Assembly (NCBI GenBank): GCA_964017185.1
Contig: OZ024870.1
Coordinates: 66,898,312 to 66,962,311, forward strand
DNA from: Rugalucina vietnamica
Lineage: Eukaryota; Mollusca; Bivalvia; Lucinida; Lucinidae
Length of the DNA stretch: 64,000 nucleotides
Reading direction: 5' to 3'
In this document: one piece after another, positions 1 to 15,300 of the stretch
Position numbering within the stretch: the first letter of the stretch is position 1
Layout: each line of letters begins with the position of its first letter
The notes under the pieces: generated by a model
Told to the model about the DNA's origin: nothing
Seen by the model: the letters and a program-made list of their open reading frames with translations, nothing else
The model's database searches: none
Program-made: the position numbers and the translations under genes

Positions 1-133
1 GTTGCAGTCGAAGTTCGATAATTCGAAACACAAGGGACCGCAGAAAATCTTTCGAATGATCGAGATATCTCAATACCTGGCAACTTTAAAAGCTTTGAGA
101 GAAAAATATCGCTGACGAAGTGGTCATACTCAC

Positions 134-314
134 TCCTCATTCCAAATATACCCTGCCTTGCACTCGCAGATAAATCCCTCCAGCGTGTCTTTACAGTTCT
201 GGGTGCTCACATCGCAGCTGTGGTGGCCGTTAGAACACTCGTCCTCAGGGGGACAGGTGGCATAGGCCCAGGTTGGGGCTGATTTGGACCTCATGAACAC
301 TTCTATATCTGCAT
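134..314 (-). CDS. MEGF8: MEGF8 exon 28 (last in window): calcium-binding EGF
   Basis: Encodes SAPTWAYATCPPEDECSNGH, then CDVSTQNCKDTLEGFIC and CKAGYIWNE. The DEC plus six-cysteine spacing marks an EGF-Ca module. The acceptor is TTCACAG and the donor GGA|GTGAGT. The gene continues to the left of position 1, where laminin EGF modules, a transmembrane segment and a tail would be expected. Confidence 0.94.
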
Positions 315-3300
315 CTGTGAAAATGAAATAAAGTTTTAAAACTCATTTTCTAATTGAAAATAGTCTAAAAATTTGCACAATAGTCTTTGTATGCAAACAA
401 AAAGGCAATGTGACAAAAGTGCTTGTAAAGTTTAAGCATTATGATCAATGCTAATTAATATGATTGTTGAAACATTATTACTTTGCATAGACAGTGACTA
501 ACTAGCTAGGCTTTTGCTTCAAAGATTGCAATCCTTCTACTCGCTAAATATTATTTCAAATTGCAACTCTACTTCATAGTTAGTACAAAATTGGTTAACA
601 TACCTGCGAGAGCCCTGTCTTTGTATGACACATTGTTGATCTCACATTGACCCCGGGGGCCACTCCGCGTCCCCTCCATACACACCCCCAGACCGTTCAG
701 TCCTCCAAATGCACACCAGCCACACCCCGGGGCCTTCCTGCAGTCTCCGCACTGCTTGTGGACCTCACAGGGTAGGGGACACTTCTGGGCCCCGCCCTGC
801 AGGACTGTCCCACATTCACCGGCCAGGCAGCGCAGTGAGAGGTAGGCCGGGGGCATACACTGGAACATGATAGAAGAAACTTTTTTCTATTCATATATAT
901 AATAGCTTTCAGTACTGGAAAAATATATATATATACAGTCTAAACTGCCGATCCGGTCACCTCTATTCAGCGTGACCCTGCAGTCAGCGGTCAGTTCTGG
1001 GTCCCCCCCTGAACGATTTCTAACGCAAATGCACCTTTATTCAGCACGCACCTCTCAAACGCGGTCAACGGTCAGCAAAAATTGTCCCAAATCGCTAAAT
1101 TTTCACTTTAAGCGGCCATGTTTTTTTTCTGTTGCGGTCAATTTTGTTTGTTTCTGAAAGTGTAAGCCGTTTACGCTGTGCGGCGACCAAAAAAATGGTT
1201 TCGGGTAAAACGATCACCCGAAATTGGAGGAAATTTTTGATTTTTTACCTAGTCGATATATGGAGCACGGCGTGCGGTTACCGGTTTCATTAAAAAAAAA
1301 ATTGTTGTAAAAGCGGTAACCAGCAAAGGCCTATGACTGTATCCCGGCGTTAAACGCTGATTGCCTTTGAAATTAGAGGATAAAGAGAACCATACCAGCT
1401 GGGATTTTTTCGGCGACATAAAAAGAAGTTTTGGATCGTTTGAAGCATTATTGCTCTTCACTGACCGCATAATTAGCCAGGTGAGGTTAATTGCCAATCA
1501 GCACATGTTTGTTTTACTATCGTTAAAGGTGCGAAAATTCGATAGTGTCATCGTAAAGGTGAGAAAAGTCGATTGAATAAGGTGACAATGATCAAAGCAT
1601 TGTCAACAAATTGGCCATGCTTACCGATAATCCTGATAATTGTGTCTCGTTAATTGCTGTCACGTGTTTCAGCATGTGTGCGCGTGTGTGTTTGTGTGTG
1701 TGATTAACCAAGTTGTCCAATGAGGCTCTGATCTGGTAGTTTATTGGAATGTGTTTGGGAAAAAGGTGTGGCTTCCTTTGTTTTCATTCAAATTGCTTTA
1801 ATGACAGCCCCCCTTTAAAAAAACTTAGCTTTAATCTCCATTACATTTTATCATTAACTAAATCTCAGATTCGTTTTGTGTTAAATTCTGAATTGTGATT
1901 AATCATGGCTACCCCTAAGAAACGTAAAGTTTTGAATCTTGAAGACCGTTGAAGAAACAGAATCTTGAAAACTTTGACTAAAATCGACCCTCTATTCAGC
2001 AAGCACCTGTCTTAAGCAAGCGATTTTGCAATTTCCCTTGGCCGCTTGCTTAAGACAGGTTAGACTGTACTGGTATTGGCAACAAGCTGAGTAAAGGTAA
2101 GCATGAAATTTCCAAATTTCGCAAATAACCTCCAAAATATTGGTTAATGAAAAAAAGTTTTGACCATCTTTATAAAATCCTTCGACCATTTGATACATGT
2201 TTGTTCACATTATAATCTTTTCAACTTGAAAATGTATATTTTATGCTCATGGGTGAAAGTTCTAAACATTCTCAATACTGAAAAGCCATTTTTCCAATAC
2301 TGAAAGCTAGGGTTTTTCTATACGAATACATTGGGGAAAAATCTTCCCAATACTGACTTCAGTATTAATTCTGAAAACTTTCATCCATGTTTGCTTGACT
2401 CATATGTTCAAAAACCTACCCACTAGCTATAAGAGTTTTACAGACTTTTTTTTTTGGTGGGAAGCATTTAAAACTGTAAAACTTGTGATCGTGTATAGTC
2501 TTGGATTTGCCTGAGGGTTCAAATTTTACATGAAGCCCGAGACAATAAATAGCGAGAGTGTAAAAGCCCATTTTTACAATTATGAGCATACCTCACTCAA
2601 TGCTTCACTCCAGTAACATTCCTGTGATCCCCCCTCACTACCCCGGGAGTCCAGACACTCTCCACAGGTTGTGTGTACATAGCAGGGGGCGGGGCAGGTC
2701 TCTGGGGGTGCCATGAACATCGGGTAGTTACCCAGGCTGGGCAGGCTCTTGAACACACAACTCCAGTCAAAGTCAGGGTTCTGGGCTCTCATCCATTTTA
2801 CACCACCTGGAAACAATCATAAGATAGACAGATTCAGGCTGTCAACCAAGTCTTCTAAAAAATATAGGAGTTTATATAGGAAATTTTTCTGAGAAATGTA
2901 GGTTTTAGCTTATTTTGAGGAAAAATATAGGAGTTTTCTCTTGAAAATCGCTTCAATCTATGCTCTTATACTAACAATCCTTACCTCCAAACTCACTTTT
3001 TCCACATTAAATAATGTCTAACATATCTAGATAAAGTAACCATTCAGATCCACAGCATCACAATCAAGACAGGTAACCATTCATGTGATGATGAAGTGTG
3101 CTGAAGCATTATGCATGATGGTGATAATACACAGGCCCATTAGCATACTCTCACAGAATTAAAGGTTTTTATATAAAGGCATTCTTTTGGCAAAATAAAG
3201 TCTTTTTCATTGTAAAAATATTTACAGAGAATAGAGAAAATCAAGGTCAACTTTTTCTCTACTTCCAAACTTAGACCTACTTTTATTTTTCACTGATCAC

Positions 3301-6300
3301 TTATAAAAGTAGAAAATATAAAAAATTAATTCTGAAAGAGTGAGTTTAATATCATATTCTTTCTCAAAGGTAAAGTAAATGTATGCAACTCTGAATCTCA
3401 GCTGAATTTCTAAGGTGCATATAATGTACTGTATGTAATAATCCAGTGAAATAAGGCGGGGGTCTGGGGGCCGCCAAGGCCCCCAGAAGCTCTAGGGTAC
3501 ATACCTTTGTCTCCTGTGATCTCAGCTTTTCCTGGGATCAATTGTACACTGTACAGTTGCATCAATTTACAACAAAATTAAGGCATAGGAAGAAAGAAAA
3601 TAGAAAAAAAGACACAATATAAAAACAAGACAACTTTGATGGAAACTAGGATATATAATTTATTAACTAGAATTGTCAGAGAATCTGACTATAGCCCCGC
3701 TTCTCAGCTTTTTTGCAGGGTGAAAAAAACAATGACAGGTAACTATCACAAGCTAGATCTCGTCAATATTGATGCGCATACAAAATTTGGTCTGATTATG
3801 TCAATTTGTTCTCAAGATATTGAACGGAAACAGAATTCTGACCTCAATAAAGGGCCATAACTCCGTCAAAATTTTGCGAAAAATGACAGGTAACAATCCC
3901 AAGCTAGATCTTGTCAATGATGATGTGCATACAAAATTTGGACGGATTCTGTCAATTCGTTCTCAAGATATTAAGCGGAAACGAAATTCTGAAGTCAATC
4001 AAGGGCCGTAACTCCGTCAAAATTTTGCGAAAAAAATGATGGGTAACAATCCCAAGCTAGATCTTGTCAATGTTGATGTGCACACAAAATTTGGTCGGAT
4101 TCTGTCAATTTGTTCTCAAGATATTGAGCAGAAACGAAATTCTGACGTCAATCAAGGGCCATAACTCCGTCAAAATTTTGCGAAAAATGACGGGTAACAA
4201 TCCCAAGCTAGATCTTGTCAATGATGACGTGCATACAAAATTTGGTCAGATTCTGTCAATTCGTTCTCAAGATATTGAGCGGAAACAAAATTCTTACGTC
4301 AATCAAGGGCCGTAACTCCGTCAAAATTTTGCGAAAAATGACGGGTAACAATCCCAAGCTAGATCTTGTCAATGTTGATGTGCATACAAAATTTGGTCAG
4401 ATTCTGTCTATTCGTTCTCAAGATATTGAGCGGAAACAAAATTCTGACGTCAATCAAGGGCTGTAACTCTGTCAAAATTTTGCGAAAAATGACGGGTAAC
4501 AATCCCAAGCTAGATCTTGTCAATGATGACCTGCATACAAAATTTGGTCAGATTCTGTAAACTGGTTCTCAAGATATTGAGCAGAAACGAAATTCTGACG
4601 TCAATTAAGGGCCGTAACTCCGTCAAACTTTTGCGAAAAATGACGGGTAACAATCCCAAGCTAGATCTTGTCAATGTTGATGTGCACACAAAATTTGGTC
4701 GGATTCCGTCAATTCGTTCTCAACATATTGAGCGGAAACGAAATTCTGACGTCAATCAAGGGCCGTAACTCCGACAAAATTTTGCGAAAAATGACGGGTA
4801 ACAATCCCAAGCTAGATCTTGTCAATGTTGATGTGCACACAAAATTTGGTCGGATTCCGTCAATTCGTTCTCAACATATTGAGCGGAAACGAAATTCTGA
4901 CGTCAATCAAGGGCCGTAAATCCGTCAAAATTTTGCGAAAAATGACGGGTAACAATCCCAAGCTAGATCTTGTCAATGTTAATGTGCACACAAAATTTGG
5001 TCGGATTCTGTCAATTCGTTCTCAAGATATTGAGCGGAAACGAAATTCTGACGTCAATCAAGGGCCGTAACTCCGTCAAAATTTTGCGAAAAATGACGGG
5101 TAACAATCCCATGCTAGATCTTGTCAATGATTATGTGCATACAAAATTTGGTCAGATTCTGTAAACTGGTTCTCAAGATATTGAGTGGAAATGAAATTTT
5201 GACGGAATAACGGAATAACGGAATAACGGAAGGACAGAATGACGGAAGGACGGAACGACGGAAGGACATGGTGAATCCAGTATAGCCCCACTTTTTCAAA
5301 GCGGGGCTATAATTATTATGAAAATGGGACATGCTTTGGACTTAAAAGTAACCCTGACTAAGGAGTAAGGGGTAACATAAAGACCATTTATGCACTATAT
5401 AATATACAGTATGAATATGATTTTATTTAAAAAATAAAGGATGAAGAATAAAGAGGCAGTTTCAGAGCACTACTATTTGCTATATATGATCATTCATCGG
5501 CAACAAATTTTCCTAAAAATATAGGAAATATTTTAAAAATATAGGAGATATTATAGGAATATAGGAGGTGCTTAAAACTATAGGATTTGGACCCAAAATA
5601 TAGGAGTTTAATAGGAATATAGGAATTGGTTGACAGCCTGCAGATTACTAAACAATTGATGTCTGTTTTATTTGAATAGGATTTATATACCATCTTTAGA
5701 CTACCATATATATTCCATCATTTTGAAAAGTAAAACAATCTGCATAGGCGAAAACAAAGGCGCAGACCAGCTTCGCTGTAACCGCGAAGCTGATCAGCGC
5801 CTTTGTTTTCGCCACAAGGATAGTACAATTCCTCTTCTACCTATATCCAAAGTTTCAAGGTTCTAGCTTTGTTCTGTGACTGTGCAGGCTAGTTTGTGTC
5901 GACCTGGTTGGAACCCAAATCGTTGTTTTTCTCACGCACAGGCTAATAAAGTACTTAAAACAAATCAAATGGCATACCAATTTGACAAACTGTCCCCTAA
6001 ATATCTATCTTTTTGATTTCATTCTATGCTACCTGCAACATTGAGCACCCTACGGTAATTTTGGGACCAGATACAGTCCATCTCAGAACATCTGTCACAT
6101 GTAGAGGTAATACAAGGTATACTACACGACATCTTCATCGGCTCAGCTATGTACTTGGAAGTGTCCCTGATATACACATTAAACCTACCTGCAACATTGA
6201 GCACCCTACGGTAATGTTGGGACCAGATACAATCCATCTCAGAACATCTGTCACATGTTGAGGCAATACACGGTATACTACACGACATCTTCATCGGCTC

Positions 6301-9300
6301 AGCTATGTACTTGGAAGTGTCTCAAATATATGCATTAAACCTACCTACAACATTGGGCACCCGACGGCAATGTTGGGACCAGATACAGTCCATCTCAGAA
6401 CATCTGTCACATGTTGAAGCAATACACGGTATACTACATGACATCTTCATCGGCTCAGCTATGTACTTGGAGGAGTCTCTGATATACACATTAAACCTAT
6501 CTGCAACATTGAGTACCCTACGGTAATGTTGGGACCAGATACAGTCCATCTCAGAACATCTATCACATGTAGAGGCAATACACGGTATACTAAACAACAT
6601 CTTCATCGGCTCAGCTATGTACTTGGAAGTGTCTCGGATATACACATTAAACCTACCTGCAACATTGAGCACCCTACGGTAATGTTGGGACCAGATACAA
6701 TCCATCTCGGAACATCTATCACATGTAGAGGCAATACACGGTATACTACACGACATCTTCATTGGCTCAGCTATGTACGCGGAAGTGTCTCGGATATACA
6801 CAGTACACTTGTTGCCGTCGACAGTCTTGCAGTCTTGGTGAGCCGGTAAACATTTGCCGATGATACACTTGGAGCACCAATGACAGGACTGTGGAAGACA
6901 GATGGAAGGAAAATAAAACTGAAAGTCCACATCATGATAAACTCTGATTTATGATTAAGTCCATGATGAGTTTTAATATTCATATGGATATACACTCTGT
7001 TAAAATGCCATATTTTAGTTATGAGCATTTTCATAGTTATTCATTTTCTAGACAATTTGAGCCTGTGCATGAGAAAACCAACAATTTGGAGTCCGACCAG
7101 GTTCGACACAAACCGGCCTGTACAGTCACAGAAGATGGTCAGAGGCTGGAAATTTTGGATTGAGAAAGTAGAGGCATTGTACTATCCGTGTAGCAAAAAC
7201 AAAGGCTCTGATCAGCTTCGCAGTTACTGAGAAGCTGATCTGCGCCTTTATTTTCGCCTATGCATATTATTGGTTTTCCAATGCAGCGGCTCATTTCATG
7301 TCAGTTCATCTCTCAGGCTTCCAAGTTCTAATACATAATAGCACTGTTATCACAATTAATTTTCAAAGATTTCTCATGCTTGCAGAAACTATGTTAACAA
7401 TTTTCTCATGGCTTTGGTAGATTGGATGGTTTCATGTTTTATGTCCCACTAAAACCGCTATGGTGAGATGCAGACTGGACCTTGCTGTCCCATCGAACAT
7501 ACTGAAGGAGCCAGGAATCGAACTTGCTGGAATTAAATAGGCAATTGGCTTCAACAATGCCCCATGGAGGCTACTTTCATGGTTTTGTGTTTCTCACATA
7601 CTGGTTCATAAATCAAGTTGCCAAAGAGAAAAATATTTACCCTCTGAGAACTCTTGAACTGTGGATAGATAGCAATACATTCGCTGCACTCTGTGATGGA
7701 TTTACAATCTCTCTGGGCATGCCAGTTTATGTTACACACTGTACCACTATTGGTCTGAATAACAGCCCCTAGAGTGCTAAAATACATTAAACAGAAGTTC
7801 TTGAACTGTGGATAGATAGCAATACATTCGCTGCACTCTGTGATGGATTTACAATCTCTCTGGACATGCCAGTTTATGTTACACACTGTACCACTATTGG
7901 TCTGAATAACAGCCCCTAGAGTGCTAAAATACATTAAACAGAAGTTCTTGAACTGTGGATAGATAGCAATACATTCGCTGCACTCTGTGATAGATTTACA
8001 ATCTCTCTGGGCATGCCAGTTTATGTTACACACTGTACCACTATTGGTCTGAATAACAGCCCCTAGAGTGCTAAAATACATTAAACAGAAGTTCTTGAAC
8101 TGTGGATAGATAGCAATACATTCGCTGCACTCTGTGATGGATTTACAATCTCTCTGGACATGCCAGTTTATGTTACACACTGTACCACTATTGGTCTGAA
8201 TAACAGCCCCTAGAGTGCTAAAATACATTAAACAGAAGTTCTTGAACTGTGGATAGATAGCAATACATTCGCTGCACTCTGTGATGGATTTACAATCTCT
8301 CTGGGCATGCCAGTTTATGTTACACACTGTACCACTATTGGTCTGAATAACAGCCCCTAGAGTGCTAAAATACATTAAACAGAAGTTCTTGAACTGTGGA
8401 TAGATAGCAATACATTCGCTGCACTCTGTGATGGATTTACAATCTCTTTGGACATGCCAGTTTATGTTACACACTGTACCACTATTGGTCTGAATAACAG
8501 CCCCTAGAGTGCTAAAATACATTAAACAGAAGTTCTTGAACTGTGGATAGATAGCAATACATTCGCTGCACTCTGTGATGGATTTACAATCTCTCTGGGC
8601 ATGCCAGTTTATGTTACACACTGTACCACTGTTGGTCTGAATAACAGCCCCTAGAGTGCTAAAATACATTAAACAGAAGTTCTTGAACTGTGGATAGATA
8701 GCAATACATTCGCTGCACTCTGTGATGGATTTACAATCTCTTTGGACATGCCAGTTTATGTTACACACTGTACCACTATTGGTCTGAATAACAGCCCCTA
8801 GAGTGCTAAAATACATTAAACAGAAGTTCTTGAACTGTGGATAGATAGCAATACATTCGCTGCACTCTGTGATGGATTTACAATCTCTCTGGACATGCCA
8901 GTTTATGTTACACACTGTACCACTATTGGTCTGAATAACAGCCCCTAGAGTGCTAAAATACATTAAACAGAAGTTCTTGAACTGTGGATAGATAGCAATA
9001 CATTCGCTGCACTCTGTGATAGATTTACAATCTCTTTGGACATGCCAGTTTATGTTACACACTGTACCACTGTTGGTCTGAATAACAGCCCCTAGAGTGC
9101 TAAGATATACAAATACAACAGTCTTTAACTGTGGATAGATAGCTGTACATTCACTACACTCGGCAATAAATTATACATTCACTAGCTTTCACTCTGTGAT
9201 GGATTTACAATCTCTTTGGACATGCAAATTAATGTTACACACTGTACCGATGTTTGCCTGAAATTACAGTCCATACAATAATGAAAGTTATATAATCAAC

Positions 9301-12300
9301 AGCTCAAATAGGGGTTAAGGTCAAAAATTATCAAAACACAACAAGAAATATAAAAGAAAATGTGTTACTCAAACCTTATCAGTGACTCTATAATTTGGCA
9401 GTTTTTATCATGACAGTCAAATCATATGACTGGCATAAGTCGAAATCAATCCTGAAAGTTATTACAACAACAAGACAATATACCTCTCAGGCGGCTGACG
9501 ATCATTCCTGTTACACAGTGTCACATTTTCTCCATTCGCATGATGAATCACTCGCGCAGCACATCCGTACACCAGACTACACGAGTTGAAATCACTACTA
9601 AGTGTGCACAGGTCATCCGGTAGTGTTATCTTGTAGACCAGACTGTTCAATGTGTTGTTATAGCCCCCAGTAAGGATGATGCTATCATTATATATCAAGG
9701 ATCTGGCAGCAAGTAGGGAAGTCAGAACTTTTCCAAGAAGTGTACCTACAATAGCAATGGCTGGAAATTATAGGATGAGGTAGTTTGAATAAGTATAGCA
9801 TATAGAAGAAAACGTCATAAATGAGCGGCCTCGTGGGAAAACCAACAATGTGGTTTCCGACCAGGTCCGACTTACCAACCTGTAAAGACACAGAAAAGAG
9901 CTAGAATCTTGAAAATTAAGATTTAAGTAGAAGAGAAACTGTACTACCCGAGTAGCGAAAACAAAGGCCCTGATCAGCTTCGCGGTTACCACGAAGCTGA
10001 TCTGTGCCTTTGTTTTCGCATATGCAAATTGTTCGTTTTCCCATGAGGCGGCTGAAATGTCAGTGTTAACAAATTATTTACGAGAACAATCTATTTCAGA
10101 TTTTTTTTTTTGAGAATGATTACCAAATCATACCTTGAGAATCCACATTTAATATCTCACTATTTTGTAAAAATCTTGCTATTCTTCAGAAAATCACCCT
10201 ATTTTGAATTTCAAAATTCCCTTACATATGAGCCGCTTCATGGGAAAACCAACAATGTGGTTTCCGACCAGCTTCGACACAAACCGGCCTGTGCAGTAAC
10301 AAAAAAACAGCTAGAAGCATGAAATTTCGTATTTAGGAAGTAGAGGAATTGTACTATCCGTGAAGCAAAAACAAAGGCGCTGATCAGCTTCACAGTTACT
10401 GCGAAGCTGATCTGCGTCTTCGTTTTCGCAAATGCAGATTGTTGGTTTTCCCATGGGGCGGCTCATATATTATGCATCCCTTTATTTGGAATTTCTTTCT
10501 CTCAACCCAAAATTAGAAAATTTCTTTCTTTGTTTAATCACTCTCCCTATTCGAAAAGGCATATCTCCCTATTTGGCTTCCTAGATGTATCACGTTATGT
10601 GTAGCTGACGACTTACCTCCCAGATCTAGTGTGTACCAGTAATTACACCTATATTTATAGATCAGAATCTTCTCTGAACTGTTGCGATACTGTGTGAATC
10701 CTCCTACTACAGCCATATAGTCGTCATAACCAACAGCTGTATGGAAATATCGGGGTTCAACCTGCAAGCACATGAAAAACACGTTTTCAGATATGAGCCG
10801 CCTCGTGTGAAAACCAACAATGTGGTTTCCGAACAGGTCTGACACAAACCGGCCTGTACAAGCACAGAAAAGAGCTAGAAGCTTGAAATTTCGGATTTAA
10901 GTAGAAGAGGAAGTGTACTATCCGAGTAGCGAAAACAAAGGCGCTGATCAGCGTTACCGCGAAGCTGATCTGCGTCTTTGTTTTCGCCTATGCAGATTGT
11001 TGGTTTTCCCACGAGGCGGCTCATATGTTGTTTTGAACTAGCTGACAAACAGAAAAACAAAGGTAGAGATCAGCTGAAGACACAGTTCCGATTCTGCTGA
11101 TATTTTGTTCTTCTGTCTGTCAGCTATTTCAAAATTCTTTTTTTACTCAGTTTTATGTCCATTTCAAGATTACCATATTCGTTCCAATTAGCGCGCAGTG
11201 CGCTTAACTTTTCAAAGTTTCAAAATAACTTAAAAAGTTAAGGTAATAAAAGTGCACACTACTAACGAGAACAATGCAAAAAGTACAGAAACAATGATGT
11301 CAAAAATATCAATGATGATGCAATTCATGTGTTCCAATCGATGCAAAAAAAGTGTTTGGGGATATGTGGTTAAATTTTAACACAGTTTATATGTAAAACT
11401 GATGTAAAATACCAATATGCCAGTCGAAAAATGTGTGTTTATGCACATGTTCTTTGGAAATGACCAGAGTGTGTGCTTAGTGAACAGAACGAATACAGTA
11501 TTTCATTAAACATCATGAAAATAGGAGTACCCCTAGGAAAACACCCAGACACATCCGCAAGTATATCTTGGTTTGTCTAACATGTGACCAAAGCACAACA
11601 TCAACCCACAGCAAAGTAAGTCTGTAATTATGTCACTTCCGTTTGGACTTTTGGGTAAAAACTTTAAATTCAGCCTTCACATGAGAAAACCAACAATTTG
11701 GGTTTCTGACCAGGTCCAGCACAAATCAGTCTGTACAGTCACTTAAGCAGGCTAGAAGCTTGAAAATTTGGGTTAATGAAGAAGAGATATTGTACTATCT
11801 GTGTAGCGAAAACAAAGGCGCTGATCAGCTGTGCAGTTACTGCACAGCTGATCTGCGCCTTTGTTTTCGCCTAAGCATTTTGTTGGTTTTCTCATGCAGT
11901 GGCTCAATTATGATTTGAAAATTACGCAAATAAACAAATTTAAAGATGTCTGATTTTTTTTCTTTGAAAATCTGTGTACTTACCACACTGTTCTTCTCAG
12001 GTTGTAGGATATTCCAAGATTTTGTGATGATATCGAAGGTGAATAAACTGTCGGAGACAAACAATCTTTCCTGTCGGTAAACATGGCCCCCATACACATA
12101 GATTGTTTTGGATGCTTCATTGTAAACTGCACTGTGACCATACAGACCTGCAGAAAAATAGAATGACAGAATCATATTATACCTATATGTCACACTAGAT
12201 TTTTTAGTCACACTGCAAGAAAAATCATGGACACTAAACAGATTTAGAGGCCTTCATTAAACACTGGACTAAATGGATATGACCAGCAACTTTGTTGCTC

Positions 12301-15300
12301 CTCAATTTTCTTTCTTCAGATATCCAATCAAGTCTTCTGGCAGTTGTATTTTTACCGGTCTCTAAGATTATACCATATTTGGATGAAATTTTTCCCAATA
12401 ATATTAACAGACATTAAAAGACTCGTAAGTTTAGCCCCAGTCACATTGTCCTATTTGTGAGTCTGCCAAGCTGTGAGGTAACTATTTGCATCAAATTGAT
12501 ACACGGTGTCACAGAAGTATTCTGTCGTAGACATCCCTACACACCCCACCGACCCCACTCACATGCCCAAGTGATAACCAAATACAGTACCTGTAGGTTT
12601 AGCCCCTGTCACATTGTCCCATTTATGAGTCTGCCACGCCGTGAGATAACTATTAGCATCAAACTCATACACAGTGTCGCTGAAGTATTTTGTCGTAGAA
12701 AATCCCCCGATAATGACTAGCTTAGTTTCGTCCACCAGCGTCATAGAGTGGCCCGCCATGCCCATCACCCAGGCTGGTTGCTGTTGACAGAAAAACATTC
12801 AGTTGTGTCATTCTGATTTGAGCCGCAATGTGAGAAAATAAGTGATCTGGGTTTCTGACCATGTCCGACATAAACCAGGCTGTACATCCACATAAAATAA
12901 TTAGATATCTTGAACTTTCAGATTTAGAAAGAAAAGACATTGTACATCAAAACCAGAGGACCAATGGTCCTGTAAACGCTCACCTGACATCTGCTGCCTA
13001 TACCAATAAACATGCTTGAATATTATGGTATTTAACCCCAGTGCAGGGGCAGATGAAGCCCTTGGGCCATTTTCTTTTTTCAGAATAATCAATATTCTGT
13101 CTGTTTGCCAATTTCCTGCTGGCTTTTCCCTTCAAATGACATTTTAACAGTTTTCCCCATTCAAATGCATAGGCAACCCATGTTGACCTTGCCATAAACT
13201 TGATCAAGGTCATCACAGGGTCATGATTTATATATACATTCCCCCATTCTATAGATGCTTCACATAAAATTTGGCTTTGACTGGCCAAGCGGTTTCAGAG
13301 GAGAAGGCATTTGAATATTATGAAGATATACATGTATATTGCCCCAGGGTGGGGGCACATGAGCCCCTGGGGTCCAATTTTTTTCAGAATCATTAATATT
13401 CAGTCCTACTGCCCATTTCCTGCAAGACTTTCACTTTAAATGACATTTAAAAAGTTTTCCCCATTCAAATGCATTGGCTACCTATGTTGACCTTGCCGTA
13501 AAATAGGTCAAGGTCATCCCAAGGTCATGATTTATATATACATTGTAGTGCTTGGGCCATCGATGCTTCATGCCAAGTTTTGTTGAAATCAGTCCACTTG
13601 TTCTGGAGAAGAAGATTTTTGAAGGGTTTTTACCATATATGGGCATGGCGGCCATCTTGGTCATGTGACCTGGATTTCTTATATACACATTGGTTCCCCC
13701 TTCCTATAGATGCTTCATATAAAATTTGGCTTTGATTGGCCAAACGGTTTCAGAGAAGAAGATCTTTGAAAATGGTGGACGACGGACGGACGACGGACGG
13801 ACGGACGACGACGCCGGACAGACGCCGGAGCATGGGTATACTATAAGCTCACCTGTGAGCCTTCGACTCAGGTGAGCTAAAAAAAAATGCGCTGAACAGC
13901 TTTCAGCTTAGAAATGAGCTACAGTAATACAAAACACTATACAACCTGTGGTGCTCCAGAAAGGCCCTGATCAGACCGCACAGCCATATGAGCCACGTCA
14001 TGAGAAAACCGGATTTTCGCCTCATCGAAAACAAAGGCGCAAACCAGCTTCATGGTGACCGCGAAGCTGATCAGTGCCTTTGTTTTCGCTGCTCGGATAG
14101 TACAATTTCTCTTCTTCTTAAATCCCAAATCTCAAGCTTCTAGCCTTTTTCTGTGACTGTACAGTCCGGTTTGTGTCAGACCTGATCGGAAACCCTGAAG
14201 ACCGGTTCTCTCGCGTCGCGGCTCATATCATTACTGAAAATACTTACAATGGGGCCAGTCCATTTCCGAGCGTCAATGGCAAATTTCCACATTTCTTTAC
14301 TGGCTTCATACTGAAGGTTACCTCCCTCTGACTCAACAAGACCACCAAATACATACAGGTTCTTGATGACGGGGACACAGGCTCCCGCATGGAAATATCT
14401 AGAAAGGAAATTGATGGTATCTTTCTGTAACTGACATTAGTTTCAACACATTACATACCAAGATTAGCATTAATTTCATTAGACTTTTTTCATCTTGTTT
14501 GGTGAAACATGTCCATAGGCATGTTTGTTTAGTTGATGATTGTTTAGTCCTAGTCAACAATTTATTTCCATAACTTTCAAAGTCTAGAATATTAAAACCT
14601 GGGGCCAGTTGTTCAAAATTAACAACGTCGATAGTTAATGATTTGTTAAAATTTCAAATGGCAATATTACAAATACACTGTTATTTTTTGTTGAAAATTT
14701 TTTTTTTCAACAAAAATTAACGATAATGTTAAGCTAACAAAGTTTTGAACAACTGGGCCCTTTTTAGAGGGTAGCACTACACATACTACAGTATTCTTAT
14801 TAATTTCCAGCACAATCGCAAAATCCATCCTAATTCTTTTGAGCAAGCTAAAAAGCAAATGAAAAACAAAATTTCTCTGCTTACCTGCCAGTTGGCCTAT
14901 CAGAAGTTATAGGCACTATTTCTGTCCAGGTGTGAGTCTCAAAACTGTACAGCCAGATATCATTCAGCAGACCATGTTCTAACGACCGGCCACCGAACAT
15001 GTACATCACGCTGTCATCACAGTGAATCACAGTGTGACCATAGCGACTGGTAGGAGCAACAGGGTAAGTGTTGGTTGGCGTGGTGATGGGTGTCCATGGA
15101 AATGAATTGATACGATAACTAGCTCCACCAAAGTTGGCCTCACATTCACATGATTCTGTGGTCTGAAATGCAGAAATTCATGTTATTTTAAAATGTTTAC
15201 GATCTTAAAAAAATATATCATGATCCAAATGAAATGCACTGTTTCCTTATGGAGTAGGCAACACAATTTTTTAGCTTCTTGATTTAATCATTATCTTTAT

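Noticed and set aside
3636..5164. Ladder of ~83-residue reading frames, also at 46,828-48,139
   Set aside because: They recur every 151 bases, overlap one another and reflect the family A core repeat read in successive frames; no independent coding signal.
6013..6849. Plus-strand frames in the exon-25 array
   Set aside because: Antisense shadows; cysteine pattern, splice sites and homology are on the minus strand.
7551..9062. Regular array that could be mistaken for a CRISPR locus or a bacterial repeat protein
   Set aside because: Repeats are contiguous without unique spacers, contain splice acceptors, and encode a MEGF8 exon; the surrounding DNA is animal.
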